NCBI GenBank assembly: GCA_015056815.1
Contig: SVFN01000026.1
Span: 1 to 64,000, forward strand
Length of the DNA: 64,000 nucleotides
Source: Lachnospiraceae bacterium
GTDB taxonomy: Bacteria > Bacillota > Clostridia > Lachnospirales > Lachnospiraceae
Direction: 5' to 3'
Both the position numbers and the translations under genes were made by a program. The first letter of the stretch is position 1; each line of letters starts with the position of its first letter. The notes beneath the pieces are model-generated. The model worked only from the letters and a program-made list of their open reading frames with translations. It had not been told where the DNA came from and ran no database searches. Positions 24,505 to 33,978 of the stretch are shown here, in pieces.

Positions 24505-26424
24505 ATGGCAAAAAAGAATGTAGAGGTAGTAAATCCATTGTTTCTGACAGAAGCAGACCAGTATGTATTTGCACAGGGCTGTCATTATGAGATTTATGAA
24601 AAAATGGGGGCACATCTGACAGAAGTGGACGGTAAGAGGGGTGTCTACTTCGCTGTCTGGGCTCCGAATGCGGAATATGTCAATGTCGTTGGTTCCTTTA
24701 ATGACTGGGATATGTATAAAGATAATATGCTGCGTCTGGGTGGCGGCGGTATTTTTGCGCTGTTCATCCCGGACGTCAGGGAAGGAGATCTGTACAAATT
24801 CCTGATCACGACAAAGGACGGACGTAAGATTTATAAGGCAGACCCTTATGGTAATTATTCACAGCTAAGGCCGGATAATGCTTCGATCGTGACGGATCTG
24901 TCCCGCTTGAAATGGACGGATTCTGCCTGGATGAAGAGCAGGGAGATCAAGGACTGGAACAAAGAGCCCATCGCGGTTTATGAATGTCATATCGGTTCCT
25001 GGATGAAGCATCCGGTGGAAGACGGAGATGGTTTTTACACTTACAGAGAGTTCGCGGATCGTATCGTACCGTATCTTCTGGATATGAATTATACGCATCT
25101 GGAGCTCATGGGCATCGCAGAGCATCCGTTTGATGGTTCCTGGGGTTATCAGGTGACCGGTTACTATGCACCGACATCTCGTTACGGTACGCCGGAGGAT
25201 TTTGCTTATCTGATCAATCAGCTTCACAAAAATAAGATCGGTGTGATCATTGACTGGGTTCCGGCACATTTCCCGCGCGATGAGTTTGGTCTGGCCGAGT
25301 TTGACGGGACCTGTCTGTATGAACATCCGGACCCACGCAGAGGTGAGCATCCGGACTGGGGTACCAAAATCTTTAATTATGGCAAGAATGAAGTCAGCAA
25401 TTTCCTGATCGCCAACGCTTTGTTCTGGGTGGAGAAGTTCCACATTGACGGTGTTCGTGTGGATGCCGTGGCTTCCATGCTTTATCTGGATTACGGCAAG
25501 AAGGATGGAGAGTGGCTTCCGAATAAATACGGTGACAACAAGAATCTGGAAGCGATCGAATTTCTTCGTCATTTGAATTCTATCATGGAGCAGAGAAATC
25601 CGGGAGTGCTCACAATCGCAGAAGAATCTACTGCGTGGCCGAAGGTGACGAAAAAACCGGAGGAAGATGGTCTGGGATTCAAATTTAAATGGAATATGGG
25701 CTGGATGCATGATTTTTGCGAATATATGAAGTTAGATCCCATTATGAGGAAAGGGGATCATTATGCCATGACCTTTGCCATGTCCTATAATGAGAGTGAG
25801 AACTATATCCTTCCGATCTCCCATGATGAAGTGGTACATCTGAAATGTTCGATGTTAAATAAGATGCCGGGTTATTATGTAGATAAATTCTCGAATCTGA
25901 GAGTCGGCTATACCTATATGTTTACGCATGCAGGGAAGAAACTTCTGTTTATGGGACAGGATTTCGGGCAGGATTGTGAGTGGAGTGAGGCCAGGGAGTT
26001 AGAGTGGCATTATCTGGATGATGAGAACCATAAGGGACTTCACGATTATATGAAAAAGCTTCTGGGGATCTATAACAAGTATCCCGCGCTTCATGAGATC
26101 GACAATAACTGGGGCGGTTTTGAATGGATGAACGCGGATGATAAAGAGAACAGCGTATATACGTATGTTCGTAAATGCTCGTCCGGTAAAAATAATATTC
26201 TGGTCGTATTGAATATGACACCGATGGAGAGAGACAATTATAAGATCCCGGTTCCCAAAAAGAAAAAATACAAGCTACTCTTAAACAGTGATGAGAAACA
26301 GTTTGGCGGGCAGGGGATGGAGGTTCCGGCAGAGCTTTCGGCAAAAGAGGATCCCTGTGGCGGAAAGGATTATTCCATCACAGTCAGTCTGCCGCCATAT
26401 GCAGCACTTTTATTTGTATTCTGA
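24505..26424 (+). CDS. glgB: 1,4-alpha-glucan branching enzyme (639 aa)
   Basis: A CBM48 domain (~20-120, with FAVWAPNAEYVNVVGSFNDW) precedes a GH13 barrel. Catalytic regions are GVIIDWVPAHFPRD (region I), DGVRVDAVASML (nucleophile Asp), LTIAEESTAWP (acid Glu) and LPISHDEVVHLK (stabiliser). It forms alpha-1,6 branches in glycogen. AGAAGGA precedes the ATG. No other glycogen genes are in the window; instead it follows the large degenerate-AAA gene. A strong terminator follows. Confidence 0.95.
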   Translation: MAKKNVEVVNPLFLTEADQYVFAQGCHYEIYEKMGAHLTEVDGKRGVYFAVWAPNAEYVNVVGSFNDWDMYKDNMLRLGGGGIFALFIPDVREGDLYKFLITTKDGRKIYKADPYGNYSQLRPDNASIVTDLSRLKWTDSAWMKSREIKDWNKEPIAVYECHIGSWMKHPVEDGDGFYTYREFADRIVPYLLDMNYTHLELMGIAEHPFDGSWGYQVTGYYAPTSRYGTPEDFAYLINQLHKNKIGVIIDWVPAHFPRDEFGLAEFDGTCLYEHPDPRRGEHPDWGTKIFNYGKNEVSNFLIANALFWVEKFHIDGVRVDAVASMLYLDYGKKDGEWLPNKYGDNKNLEAIEFLRHLNSIMEQRNPGVLTIAEESTAWPKVTKKPEEDGLGFKFKWNMGWMHDFCEYMKLDPIMRKGDHYAMTFAMSYNESENYILPISHDEVVHLKCSMLNKMPGYYVDKFSNLRVGYTYMFTHAGKKLLFMGQDFGQDCEWSEARELEWHYLDDENHKGLHDYMKKLLGIYNKYPALHEIDNNWGGFEWMNADDKENSVYTYVRKCSSGKNNILVVLNMTPMERDNYKIPVPKKKKYKLLLNSDEKQFGGQGMEVPAELSAKEDPCGGKDYSITVSLPPYAALLFVF

Positions 26425-26460
26425 CAGTAGAAAGCTAAAGTAAATCATGGATTTTGACGA

Positions 26461-26496
26461 AATAAAGGGTAAGTGAAACTTGCCCTTTATTTTTTT
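26461..26496 (+). terminator. rho-independent terminator after glgB
   Basis: AATAAAGGGTAAG (26461-26473), loop TGAAA, CTTGCCCTTTATT (26479-26491), then T residues to 26496: a 13-bp stem with one G-T pair. Confidence 0.92.
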
Positions 26497-26570
26497 GTGA
26501 TAAATCTGACAAGCGCATGTTGTGGTTACAGGAACAAGGATCTGATATAGTAGAAAGATATGAGGTATTT

Positions 26571-29480
26571 ATGAATATATACTTAAAGCCGGAATACTTC
26601 AGTCAGGGAGTCGAACAAGGAGGTCCGATCCCGCCGGGAGTGGCGAGAACAACTGCATATGGAGCCGGGGATACAAGGAGTACAAACGGCATTTCATTAG
26701 ACATTTCTGGTTTTGTTAAGGATAACGCATACGCAGGTCAGGGAAAGACCGCAGAAGATGTGATGAGTGAGATAGGTGCGAAAGACATTGCAACTATGCA
26801 AAATTACATGACCGTTATGTCTAATACTTTGTCCAAAGAAGATTATGAAGAACTTATAAAGGATGGATGCGATCCCGGCCAGATGCCTGTCGGCGAGACA
26901 GTTACAGTGGTGGATGAGATCAAAGCTGTGATGGCAGAGGCTGGTATCGTGATCGAAGGATATAATGACCGGATTGATAAAGAGGCGATCAAAGAGATCA
27001 CCGGAAATGAAACTTATGCACAGGTGATTGCGGCCGGCTTTGAAAAATATGGTGTGGAACCTACCGCCCAGAATATAAAGGATACACTTGGAGAGATCCG
27101 AAAGCTTTCAGAGGTAGGAGAGCTTTCAGAAAATGCCAAAGCATATATGCTTATAAATCATCTGGATCTGACAAGCGATCATCTGTTTAAAGCGGCTTTT
27201 TGCGGGGGAAGTGGAAATCTCAGGCAGGGACAGGGTTACTTTGCGGAAAGCTCGGATGGTTATTATGGCAAAATGGCCGATCAGGGCGATGTGGATCTTT
27301 TGCGGGATCAGATCGAAAAGATCCTTGTGGATGCGGGACTTACGACGGATGCGGATACCATGAAAGAGGCAGCATGGATTGTGGAAAACGGCATAGAACT
27401 TACAGCCGATCATATCGGCAGGCTTCATGAAATGAACCGTCTTACATTTCCACTAACGCCAGATCAGATAGCTGATGCAGCTGCCAGGGCTGTTTCGGAC
27501 GGGTTACGACCGGCTGCCGCTGATCTTGGAAGTGATCGGACGCTTTTGGAAAAAGCCCTGCAGATCAGTAAGGAGACGGAAGCGGTTACAGATGAAATAT
27601 TAAAGTCAGCGGTGTCAATGGAGCGGACACTTTCACTTACCGGACTGCATTCACAGGAAGAAATAGCGGTCACATTGAGTGCGCAGCAGGAAAAAACTTA
27701 TCTGACTGCCAAAAGACAGATGGAAGAGATCAGACTTCATATGACAGTGAATGCCAATTACCAGCTTCTGAAAAAAGGGATCCGGCTGGATACGCTCCCG
27801 CTCGAACGGGCGGTGGAAGCACTTCGGTCTGAGGAGGAAGCATTTGGAAAGCTGTTGTTTAAGGAGCAGCCAAAGCCTTCTGAGTCATACAGGTTATGGC
27901 AGGAGACAGATCTGAAAGTTGCACAGTTAAAACTGATGCCGGCGGCACTCGTCGGAGCTGTATCCGGTAAAGAGACGGTTACTATCCGGATGGCTCATAC
28001 ATCAGGAAGTATGTTCAAAGAACAATACGAAAAAGCCGGGCAGACCTATGAAGCGCTGATGACAGCACCCAGAAAAGATCTGGGGGATTCGATGGTAAAG
28101 GCCTTTCGGAATGTAGATGATCTGCTGGATAGTATGGGATTTTCTCTGACGGAAGAAAACAGGCGTGCCGTCCGTATCCTGGGATATAATCGTATGGAGA
28201 TCACAGGAGGATCGTTGGAGCAGATCAAAAATGCAGATGCGCTGATACAGGATGTGATATCCCGGCTTACGCCGGCTAAGACTTTGCAGATGATCCGTGA
28301 CGGTATCAATCCGTTGGAAAGTTCTATGACACAGTTGAGAGAGTATTTGTCGGCTACAGACGAAACGGATATGGTACGGGCAGAGAAATACAGCCGTTTC
28401 CTTTATGATCTGGAACAGGATCAGGCCATCACCGGTCCGGAGAAAGAAGCCTACATCGGGATCTACCGGATGTTAAGACAGATCGAGAAGTCAAAGGGTG
28501 CTGCAGTGGGTGCTGTGGTACATAATGGACAGGAAATGAGTTTTGCAAGTCTTTTGGAAGCGGTGAGGACGAGAAGGACGGGCGGGATCGACAGGAGAGT
28601 GGCACAGGATACCGGATCTTTGAAAGAAGAGGCATTGTACCGTAATTCGATCTCCGGACAGATCCGTGCATACTTTGATGCTTTTTCAACAAAAGAGAGC
28701 ACACAGATGTTTGCCGGACAAAGTCTTTTCGAGCTTCAGGAAAGTTTACAGGTTTCCGGTGAAGTGCTGGAGGAGCTTTTGGCAAATGATCAGAGTGTGA
28801 CGCCGGATCATTTACAGGCACAAAAGGAGTTTTCGAAAAACCGGGGGGCTTTATACCGCAGGCTTCACCGACTTGATCACAAAGAAACAATGCAGGACAG
28901 TTATTCGAGGCTTTTGGAGAGCTTTACCGATGCCGACAGTGTCATGAAACAGTATGAGGAAATGACAGTAATGGCAAAGGAAGTGATCGAAGATGCCATG
29001 GAACAGTCTGATGCATCTTACATAGATGTCAGGAGCATGGTTATGATGCATAAGCAGATTTCTTTTGCGTCACAGCTGTCCAAAGAGGAAAACTATGAAG
29101 TCCCCATGACCTTGGAGGGAGAACTGACCAGTGTCAATATTCGTATCATTCATGAGCGGGATAAAAAGGGAGAAGTCAGTGCATCCTTTGAGCATGAGCA
29201 TTACGGCAGAGTGCAGGCAAGGTTTATCATGCAGCAGACCGGCCGGATCGACGGATTTGTGGTGACAAATGAACAGGAAGGTTTGTTGCGGTTAAGAGAG
29301 CGTGATGAAGACTTATGCAGAAATCTTTTAAAGGAATCCGGCAAGGAAGCCGATGTAAAATATGTGTATCAGGAAAAGGAAGTACGGCCTGCCTATACGC
29401 GGACAGAAATAGATGAAACGGTTTCCACACAGATCCTTTACCAGATCGCAAAAGGATTTTTAGAGACATTTACAAATTAA
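26571..29480 (+). CDS. DUF6240-type flagellar-associated protein with FliK-like C-terminus (969 aa)
   Basis: This long helical cytoplasmic protein has no signal peptide or membrane span. I associate this arrangement in front of flagellin with DUF6240 proteins. Residues ~830-960 resemble the C-terminal hook-length domain of FliK: MTLEGELTSVNIRIIHERDK, a glycine-rich strand, VQARFIMQQTGRIDGFVV, and LRLRERDEDLCRNLLKESGK. Hook-length or export-substrate control is an inference. The ATG at 26571 is preferred (TGAGG upstream) over an in-frame ATG at 26517 that overlaps the likely promoter region. It is 25 bases from flagellin. Confidence 0.65.
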   Translation: MNIYLKPEYFSQGVEQGGPIPPGVARTTAYGAGDTRSTNGISLDISGFVKDNAYAGQGKTAEDVMSEIGAKDIATMQNYMTVMSNTLSKEDYEELIKDGCDPGQMPVGETVTVVDEIKAVMAEAGIVIEGYNDRIDKEAIKEITGNETYAQVIAAGFEKYGVEPTAQNIKDTLGEIRKLSEVGELSENAKAYMLINHLDLTSDHLFKAAFCGGSGNLRQGQGYFAESSDGYYGKMADQGDVDLLRDQIEKILVDAGLTTDADTMKEAAWIVENGIELTADHIGRLHEMNRLTFPLTPDQIADAAARAVSDGLRPAAADLGSDRTLLEKALQISKETEAVTDEILKSAVSMERTLSLTGLHSQEEIAVTLSAQQEKTYLTAKRQMEEIRLHMTVNANYQLLKKGIRLDTLPLERAVEALRSEEEAFGKLLFKEQPKPSESYRLWQETDLKVAQLKLMPAALVGAVSGKETVTIRMAHTSGSMFKEQYEKAGQTYEALMTAPRKDLGDSMVKAFRNVDDLLDSMGFSLTEENRRAVRILGYNRMEITGGSLEQIKNADALIQDVISRLTPAKTLQMIRDGINPLESSMTQLREYLSATDETDMVRAEKYSRFLYDLEQDQAITGPEKEAYIGIYRMLRQIEKSKGAAVGAVVHNGQEMSFASLLEAVRTRRTGGIDRRVAQDTGSLKEEALYRNSISGQIRAYFDAFSTKESTQMFAGQSLFELQESLQVSGEVLEELLANDQSVTPDHLQAQKEFSKNRGALYRRLHRLDHKETMQDSYSRLLESFTDADSVMKQYEEMTVMAKEVIEDAMEQSDASYIDVRSMVMMHKQISFASQLSKEENYEVPMTLEGELTSVNIRIIHERDKKGEVSASFEHEHYGRVQARFIMQQTGRIDGFVVTNEQEGLLRLRERDEDLCRNLLKESGKEADVKYVYQEKEVRPAYTRTEIDETVSTQILYQIAKGFLETFTN

Positions 29481-29504
29481 AAATATCCGAAAGGAGTAAA
29501 GCGT

Positions 29505-30611
29505 ATGAAAGTAAATTATAATATTTCCGCCATTATCGCAAATGGCACATTAAAGAAAAATGATGACCGGTTAAGTGTATCCAGCCAGAGATTATCTTCG
29601 GGTTATAAGATCAATCAGGCGAAGGATGATCCTTCCGGCATTGCCATCGGGAAAAAGATGCGGGCGCAGATCAGGGCGCTCGAACAGTCCGATCAGAACA
29701 GTAATGATGCTGTTTCTGTAGTAGCCAGCGCGGACGGAGCTCTGACAGAGGTTCATTCCATGCTCCAGAGAATGAATGAGCTGGCAGTGAAAGCAGGTAC
29801 CGATACGTTGACAGATTCCGACAGGGAACTGATCGATAAGGAGGTCCAGCAGCTGAAGGATGAGATTGCCCGCATTGCGAAGGATACGGATTTTAACGGA
29901 CAGACACTTTTAGACGGTACGTTTGACCGTAAAGGCTATACAGGTAACACCAATGTAAAAATGATTTCAGCATCAGACAGTGTTTTGCCGGGAATATATA
30001 ATATGAGTCTGACTGCTGCCATGGTAGATGATAAACTGACGATCACGTCTGCGTCACTGAACAGCACAACAGCTGTAGGGGCGGATTCTTTTATCAATAA
30101 TGCCAGTGTGAAGATCGATGGAGATAAAGTGACATTTTCCGACCAGGATGGAAATGAGATCACGATGTTTGCCAAAGAAGCCGGATCTTATGATCTGGAT
30201 GTGGATGTGACGGATATCGGACCGATGCGGGTTCAGATCGGGGCAAATGAAGGACAGGTGCTTTCCATTCGTGTTCCGGAAGTATCTTTGACTCATTTGG
30301 GATTGCATCATACCGATGTACTGACGCATGATCATGCACAGACAGCGATCGGAGAAATATCCGGTGCGATTTCCTATATTTCTTCTGTCCGCTCGAGACT
30401 GGGTGCTTATCAGAACAGACTGGAGCATACCAATTCCAGCCTGGATATCACACAGGAGGAAATGACGGGTGCTTACTCACGTATCATGGATGTGGATATG
30501 GCAGAAGAAATGACAGAGTATACCAATTTACAGGTACTGGTCCAGGCGGGAACCAGCATGGTAGCACAGGCAAATGAGAGACCGCAGCAGGTATTGCAGC
30601 TTTTACAGTAA
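29505..30611 (+). CDS. flagellin (368 aa)
   Basis: The conserved N-terminal D0/D1 helix reads SVSSQRLSSGYKINQAKDDP then SGIAIGKKMRAQIRAL, and the C-terminal D1/D0 ends MVAQANERPQQVLQLLQ. Both ends pack together in the filament; the middle (~150-270) is the surface-variable part. At 368 residues it is a short to medium flagellin. GAAAGGAG precedes the ATG. It could in principle be a hook-associated FlgL-like protein, but the ending and the adjacent fliS support filament subunit. Confidence 0.88.
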   Translation: MKVNYNISAIIANGTLKKNDDRLSVSSQRLSSGYKINQAKDDPSGIAIGKKMRAQIRALEQSDQNSNDAVSVVASADGALTEVHSMLQRMNELAVKAGTDTLTDSDRELIDKEVQQLKDEIARIAKDTDFNGQTLLDGTFDRKGYTGNTNVKMISASDSVLPGIYNMSLTAAMVDDKLTITSASLNSTTAVGADSFINNASVKIDGDKVTFSDQDGNEITMFAKEAGSYDLDVDVTDIGPMRVQIGANEGQVLSIRVPEVSLTHLGLHHTDVLTHDHAQTAIGEISGAISYISSVRSRLGAYQNRLEHTNSSLDITQEEMTGAYSRIMDVDMAEEMTEYTNLQVLVQAGTSMVAQANERPQQVLQLLQ

Positions 30612-30650
30612 ATGCACAGATACATATGCTGCAGATAACAGGAGAAAACG

Positions 30651-31118
30651 ATGACGAATGAACAAAAACAGGAATTTACACGAAGAGTCTCTCAGGCGAA
30701 CCGATCTGAGATGATCGTAATCTTGTATGATATTTTTCTGGTATATGTAAGAGATGCCCTGGACGCAGGAGAACAGACACAGCTTCGACATGCCGGTATC
30801 AGCAGGGCGAAGGATACCATCCGGGAGTTAATGAGTTCCATCAATTCGGAAAGCCCACTTGCATCCAATTACAGAAGCCTTTATACCTTTATCCTGCATC
30901 AGCTGGCAAAGGCAGATGCATCGGGAGACAGAGAGATTTTGCGTCAGCTTCAGATGATGGTAACTTCTTTGCGTAATACTTATAAAAAAGTCAGCGACAT
31001 GGACAAATCCCCTGCCGTAATGGGAAATGTGGAGACGGTCTATGCAGGACTGACTTATGGGCGCGGGCAGATCAATGAAAATCTGCAGAATGCAGATAAC
31101 CGCGGGTTTCTGGTATAA
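30651..31118 (+). CDS. fliS: flagellar export chaperone FliS-like (155 aa)
   Basis: The all-helical protein reads RSEMIVILYDIFLVYVRDAL (helix 1-2, FliS-like LYDG region) and continues with four more helices. FliS binds the flagellin C-terminus to stop premature polymerisation in the cytoplasm. Its position 39 bases after flagellin strengthens the call. AACAGGAGAAA precedes the ATG. Confidence 0.8.
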   Translation: MTNEQKQEFTRRVSQANRSEMIVILYDIFLVYVRDALDAGEQTQLRHAGISRAKDTIRELMSSINSESPLASNYRSLYTFILHQLAKADASGDREILRQLQMMVTSLRNTYKKVSDMDKSPAVMGNVETVYAGLTYGRGQINENLQNADNRGFLV

Positions 31119-31139
31119 AAAAAGCACTTCTTTCATATC

Positions 31140-31433
31140 ATGAACAAAGAGGAAACAGGCAGGTTCTATATGGAACAGTTGCAGCAGATGGCGTGGATCG
31201 CCGGAGTCTTTGGTCTGATATTGATGATCTTGTTTTTAAAAGAAAAATTGAGCTTTTTCATTCGTCTTGCAGGCAGAGGTATTTTGTGTACTGCTCTTTT
31301 GTGGGGAATGGATCAGGCTCTTTTTTTCTTTGGGATACAAGCGGTGCCTGGAATCAATCCATGGACGGTTTTGACAGGCACAATACTAGGATTTCCGGGG
31401 CTTTGCCTCTTATTTGGCGTATGTTATTTTTAA
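31140..31433 (+). CDS. BofA-like membrane protein (97 aa)
   Basis: Three hydrophobic segments and the ending GINPWTVLTGTILGFPGLCL LFG match the pro-sigma-K processing inhibitor BofA, whose family motif is a Asn-Pro/Gly-rich stretch in the last helix. In Bacillus, BofA holds the SpoIVFB protease inactive. The start is uncertain: ATG 31140 lacks a good ribosome site, and ATG 31170 has CAGGCAGG upstream. Its location between fliS and the Tad locus is unusual for a sporulation gene. Confidence 0.65.
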   Translation: MNKEETGRFYMEQLQQMAWIAGVFGLILMILFLKEKLSFFIRLAGRGILCTALLWGMDQALFFFGIQAVPGINPWTVLTGTILGFPGLCLLFGVCYF

Positions 31434-31478
31434 AAATCCGTCACTATTCACAAAAATGGAATAATTCTATAAAGAGAC

Positions 31479-31507
31479 TGGACAAACGAAATTTTGTCGT
31501 TTATAAT
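31479..31507 (+). promoter_or_regulatory. promoter of the Tad pilus locus
   Basis: TGGACA (31479-31484), 17-base spacer, TATAAT (31502-31507). An inverted repeat AAATCCT-TTAC-AGGATTT lies just downstream near 31518-31535. The leader to the first tad gene is about 200 bases and shows no ORF I can support. Confidence 0.75.
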
Positions 31508-31711
31508 CCAACTTACAAATCCTTTACAGGATTTCTAATGGTCACATCGTGACATCTGAATCATTTGAGAAAAGCTTAAGATTCATTCATTTTAATCGAT
31601 TAAACAATCACGTATATTAACAGGTAACCGGTAAGATATTCTAAGTATGATAATGGAGTCGTTAGATCACTTCAAAGAGAAGGGAGAGCAGAACAAAAGG
31701 ATGAGACGAGC

Positions 31712-32740
31712 ATGAGACAGGTCATGGCAGTCTGTGACTGCGAAAAACAATATGCCTTCCGGCTGGCAGAGTATATGAACCGGCAAAAAAGCCTGCCTTT
31801 TGAGGTAATGGCATTCGATGATCTGCAAAAGTTGGAGACATATCTGCAAACACAGGAGATCATGGTACTTCTCATAGAAGAAGGGCTGTTTTTTGCAGCA
31901 AAGACAGAGTTAACGATACCGCAGATCGTTTTACTTAAAAGCGGGCAGAACGAAAAAGAGATGGATACGGTCTGTGAAAAGATGGACTATCAGGTCCATC
32001 CTGTTATCTATAAATATCAGTCGGCTAAGATCATCAGCAGACAGCTTTTGGAGATCTGCATGGAAAGCAGTCAGATCCGGCTTTTACCTACTCTGCAGAC
32101 AAATTCGGACAAGACACTGATCGCGGTATATTCTCCGGTCGGAAGATGCCTGCAGACTTCTTTTTCCATCGTGTTGGGACAGCTTCTGGCAAAGGACAGG
32201 AAGTGTCTGTATATCAATATGGAACCTTATTCCGGGTTTCACAGCCTTTTCGGAAAACAATATGAACAGGGTATGTCGGATCTGCTGTATTATCTGTCAA
32301 AAGGAAACGAACGTTTTTTGCTGAAGCTAAAAGGCATGGCGGAGTCCATCGGACAGCTTGACTATATCCCTCCTGCCTGCTCCTTTCTGGATCTGATGGA
32401 TATTTCCATTGAGATATGGCAGCTTTTTATCGAAACTTTAGTGGAACAGACGGATTATGATGTAATTTTGTTTGATCTGTCAGATCATATCAGAGGACTG
32501 TTTGAGATTCTTTCTGCTTGTGACCATATCTACACGATTATTAAAAAAGACGGCATTGCGATGGCAAAGCTGGATCAGTATGAGCAGATCCTTTCCTACA
32601 CCAATCATGAAGCAATTCTGGATAAAACCAAAAAATGTCAGATCCCCGTATTCAAGGAACTTCCCAGACAGCTCGAACGACTTCCTTACAGCGAGCTGGC
32701 AGAATATGTCAGACAGCTGATCCGGGAGGATGGCTTATGA
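31712..32740 (+). CDS. TadZ/CpaE-like atypical ParA-family protein (342 aa)
   Basis: An N-terminal receiver-like domain (~1-125) without the phospho-acceptor context leads to a MinD/ParA-like fold (~130-340). The P-loop position reads AVYSPVGRCLQTSFS instead of KGGxGKT, so ATP binding looks compromised, as in many TadZ proteins. YDVILFDLSDH is the Walker B-like strand. TadZ places the pilus machine at its site on the membrane. Its stop overlaps the tadA start by ATGA. Confidence 0.8.
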   Translation: MRQVMAVCDCEKQYAFRLAEYMNRQKSLPFEVMAFDDLQKLETYLQTQEIMVLLIEEGLFFAAKTELTIPQIVLLKSGQNEKEMDTVCEKMDYQVHPVIYKYQSAKIISRQLLEICMESSQIRLLPTLQTNSDKTLIAVYSPVGRCLQTSFSIVLGQLLAKDRKCLYINMEPYSGFHSLFGKQYEQGMSDLLYYLSKGNERFLLKLKGMAESIGQLDYIPPACSFLDLMDISIEIWQLFIETLVEQTDYDVILFDLSDHIRGLFEILSACDHIYTIIKKDGIAMAKLDQYEQILSYTNHEAILDKTKKCQIPVFKELPRQLERLPYSELAEYVRQLIREDGL

Positions 32741-33978
32741 CAGATTATGGACAGATGAAGGGTCAGATCAGGGAACGAGTGCTTCAAAAGATGGATTTTT
32801 CAATGGATCTGACAGAAGAACAGATCGAAGAGATGATCGATGAAGAAGTTCTGGCAGCCGGCAGAATGCAGTATCTGCCCCTGGAAAAGAAGCGGGAGCT
32901 TGGAAAAGAACTGTTTTTTTCTATCAGGAGACTGGACATTTTGCAGGATCTGATCCTGGACGAATCCGTTACGGAGATCATGGTAAACGGACCGGAAAAT
33001 ATTTTTGTGGAACGGGAAGGGAAACTTACGAGGTATGAGAGACACTTTGAAAGCAAAGAGAAGCTGGAAGATGTTATTCAGCAGATCATAGCCGGCAGTA
33101 ATCGTGTGGTCAATGAAGCCACTCCGATCGTAGACGCCAGACTGGAAAACGGCGCCAGAGTGAATGTGGTGTTATCACCCATTGCCTTAAACGGACCAAT
33201 CTTAACGATCCGCAGGTTTCCGAGTGATCCGATCCTAATGAAAAATCTGCTGGAGCTTGGCTCCATCACCGAAGAGGCTGCTGTATTTTTGAAAAAACTG
33301 GTGATTGCCGGGTATAACATCTTTATCAGTGGCGGAACAGGCAGTGGAAAAACAACATTTCTCAATGCATTGTCCCAATTTATCCCACCTTCCGAACGGA
33401 TCATAACCATTGAAGACAGTGCGGAATTACAGTTACAGGAGGTGGAAAATCTGGTACGTATGGAGACGAGGAATGCCAATGTCAAAGGGTGTGAACAGAT
33501 AAGTATTCGCGATCTGATACGAGCATCTTTGCGTATGCGGCCGGATCGCATCATCGTCGGAGAAGTCAGGGGAAGTGAAGCCATTGATATGCTGCAGGCA
33601 TTGAATACAGGACATGACGGTTCTTTATCTACCGGACATGCAAACAGTTCGCGGGATATGCTTTCCAGACTGGAGACAATGGTATTAATGGGAATGGATC
33701 TGCCCCTTGCGGCAATCCGCAGGCAGATCGCATCGGGAATCGACTTGATCGTACATCTGGCAAGACTTCGGGACAGGACAAGAAAAGTGCTTGAGATCGT
33801 AGAAGTGACCGGATATGAACAGGGTGAGATCCAATGCAGAAAGCTGTATGAATTTGTGGAAGAAGGGGAAGAGGAGGCTGGAAAGGTAAAAGGAGCACTG
33901 AAACAGTGCGGCAGGCTTTGTCACAGGCAGAAACTGATACAGGCAGGGATCACAGGAGAGAAAGAAGATGGACTATAA
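32737..33978 (+). CDS. tadA: Tad pilus assembly ATPase (413 aa)
   Basis: This secretion ATPase of the TadA/CpaF type has Walker A in IFISGGTGSGKTTFLNAL (~205), an Asp box around TIEDSAELQL, Walker B in RPDRIIVGEVRGSEAIDM and a His box in GSLSTGHANSSRDML. It powers Flp pilus extension from the cytoplasm. The ATG at 32737 overlaps the upstream stop; a longer frame to 32635 lies inside the upstream gene. It overlaps tadB by 11 bases. Confidence 0.95.
   Translation: MTDYGQMKGQIRERVLQKMDFSMDLTEEQIEEMIDEEVLAAGRMQYLPLEKKRELGKELFFSIRRLDILQDLILDESVTEIMVNGPENIFVEREGKLTRYERHFESKEKLEDVIQQIIAGSNRVVNEATPIVDARLENGARVNVVLSPIALNGPILTIRRFPSDPILMKNLLELGSITEEAAVFLKKLVIAGYNIFISGGTGSGKTTFLNALSQFIPPSERIITIEDSAELQLQEVENLVRMETRNANVKGCEQISIRDLIRASLRMRPDRIIVGEVRGSEAIDMLQALNTGHDGSLSTGHANSSRDMLSRLETMVLMGMDLPLAAIRRQIASGIDLIVHLARLRDRTRKVLEIVEVTGYEQGEIQCRKLYEFVEEGEEEAGKVKGALKQCGRLCHRQKLIQAGITGEKEDGL

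Noticed and set aside
24865-25710. 281-aa minus-strand ORF opposite glgB
   Set aside because: Its translation is low-complexity with many His/Arg/Ile residues and no domains; glgB catalytic motifs on the plus strand explain the region.
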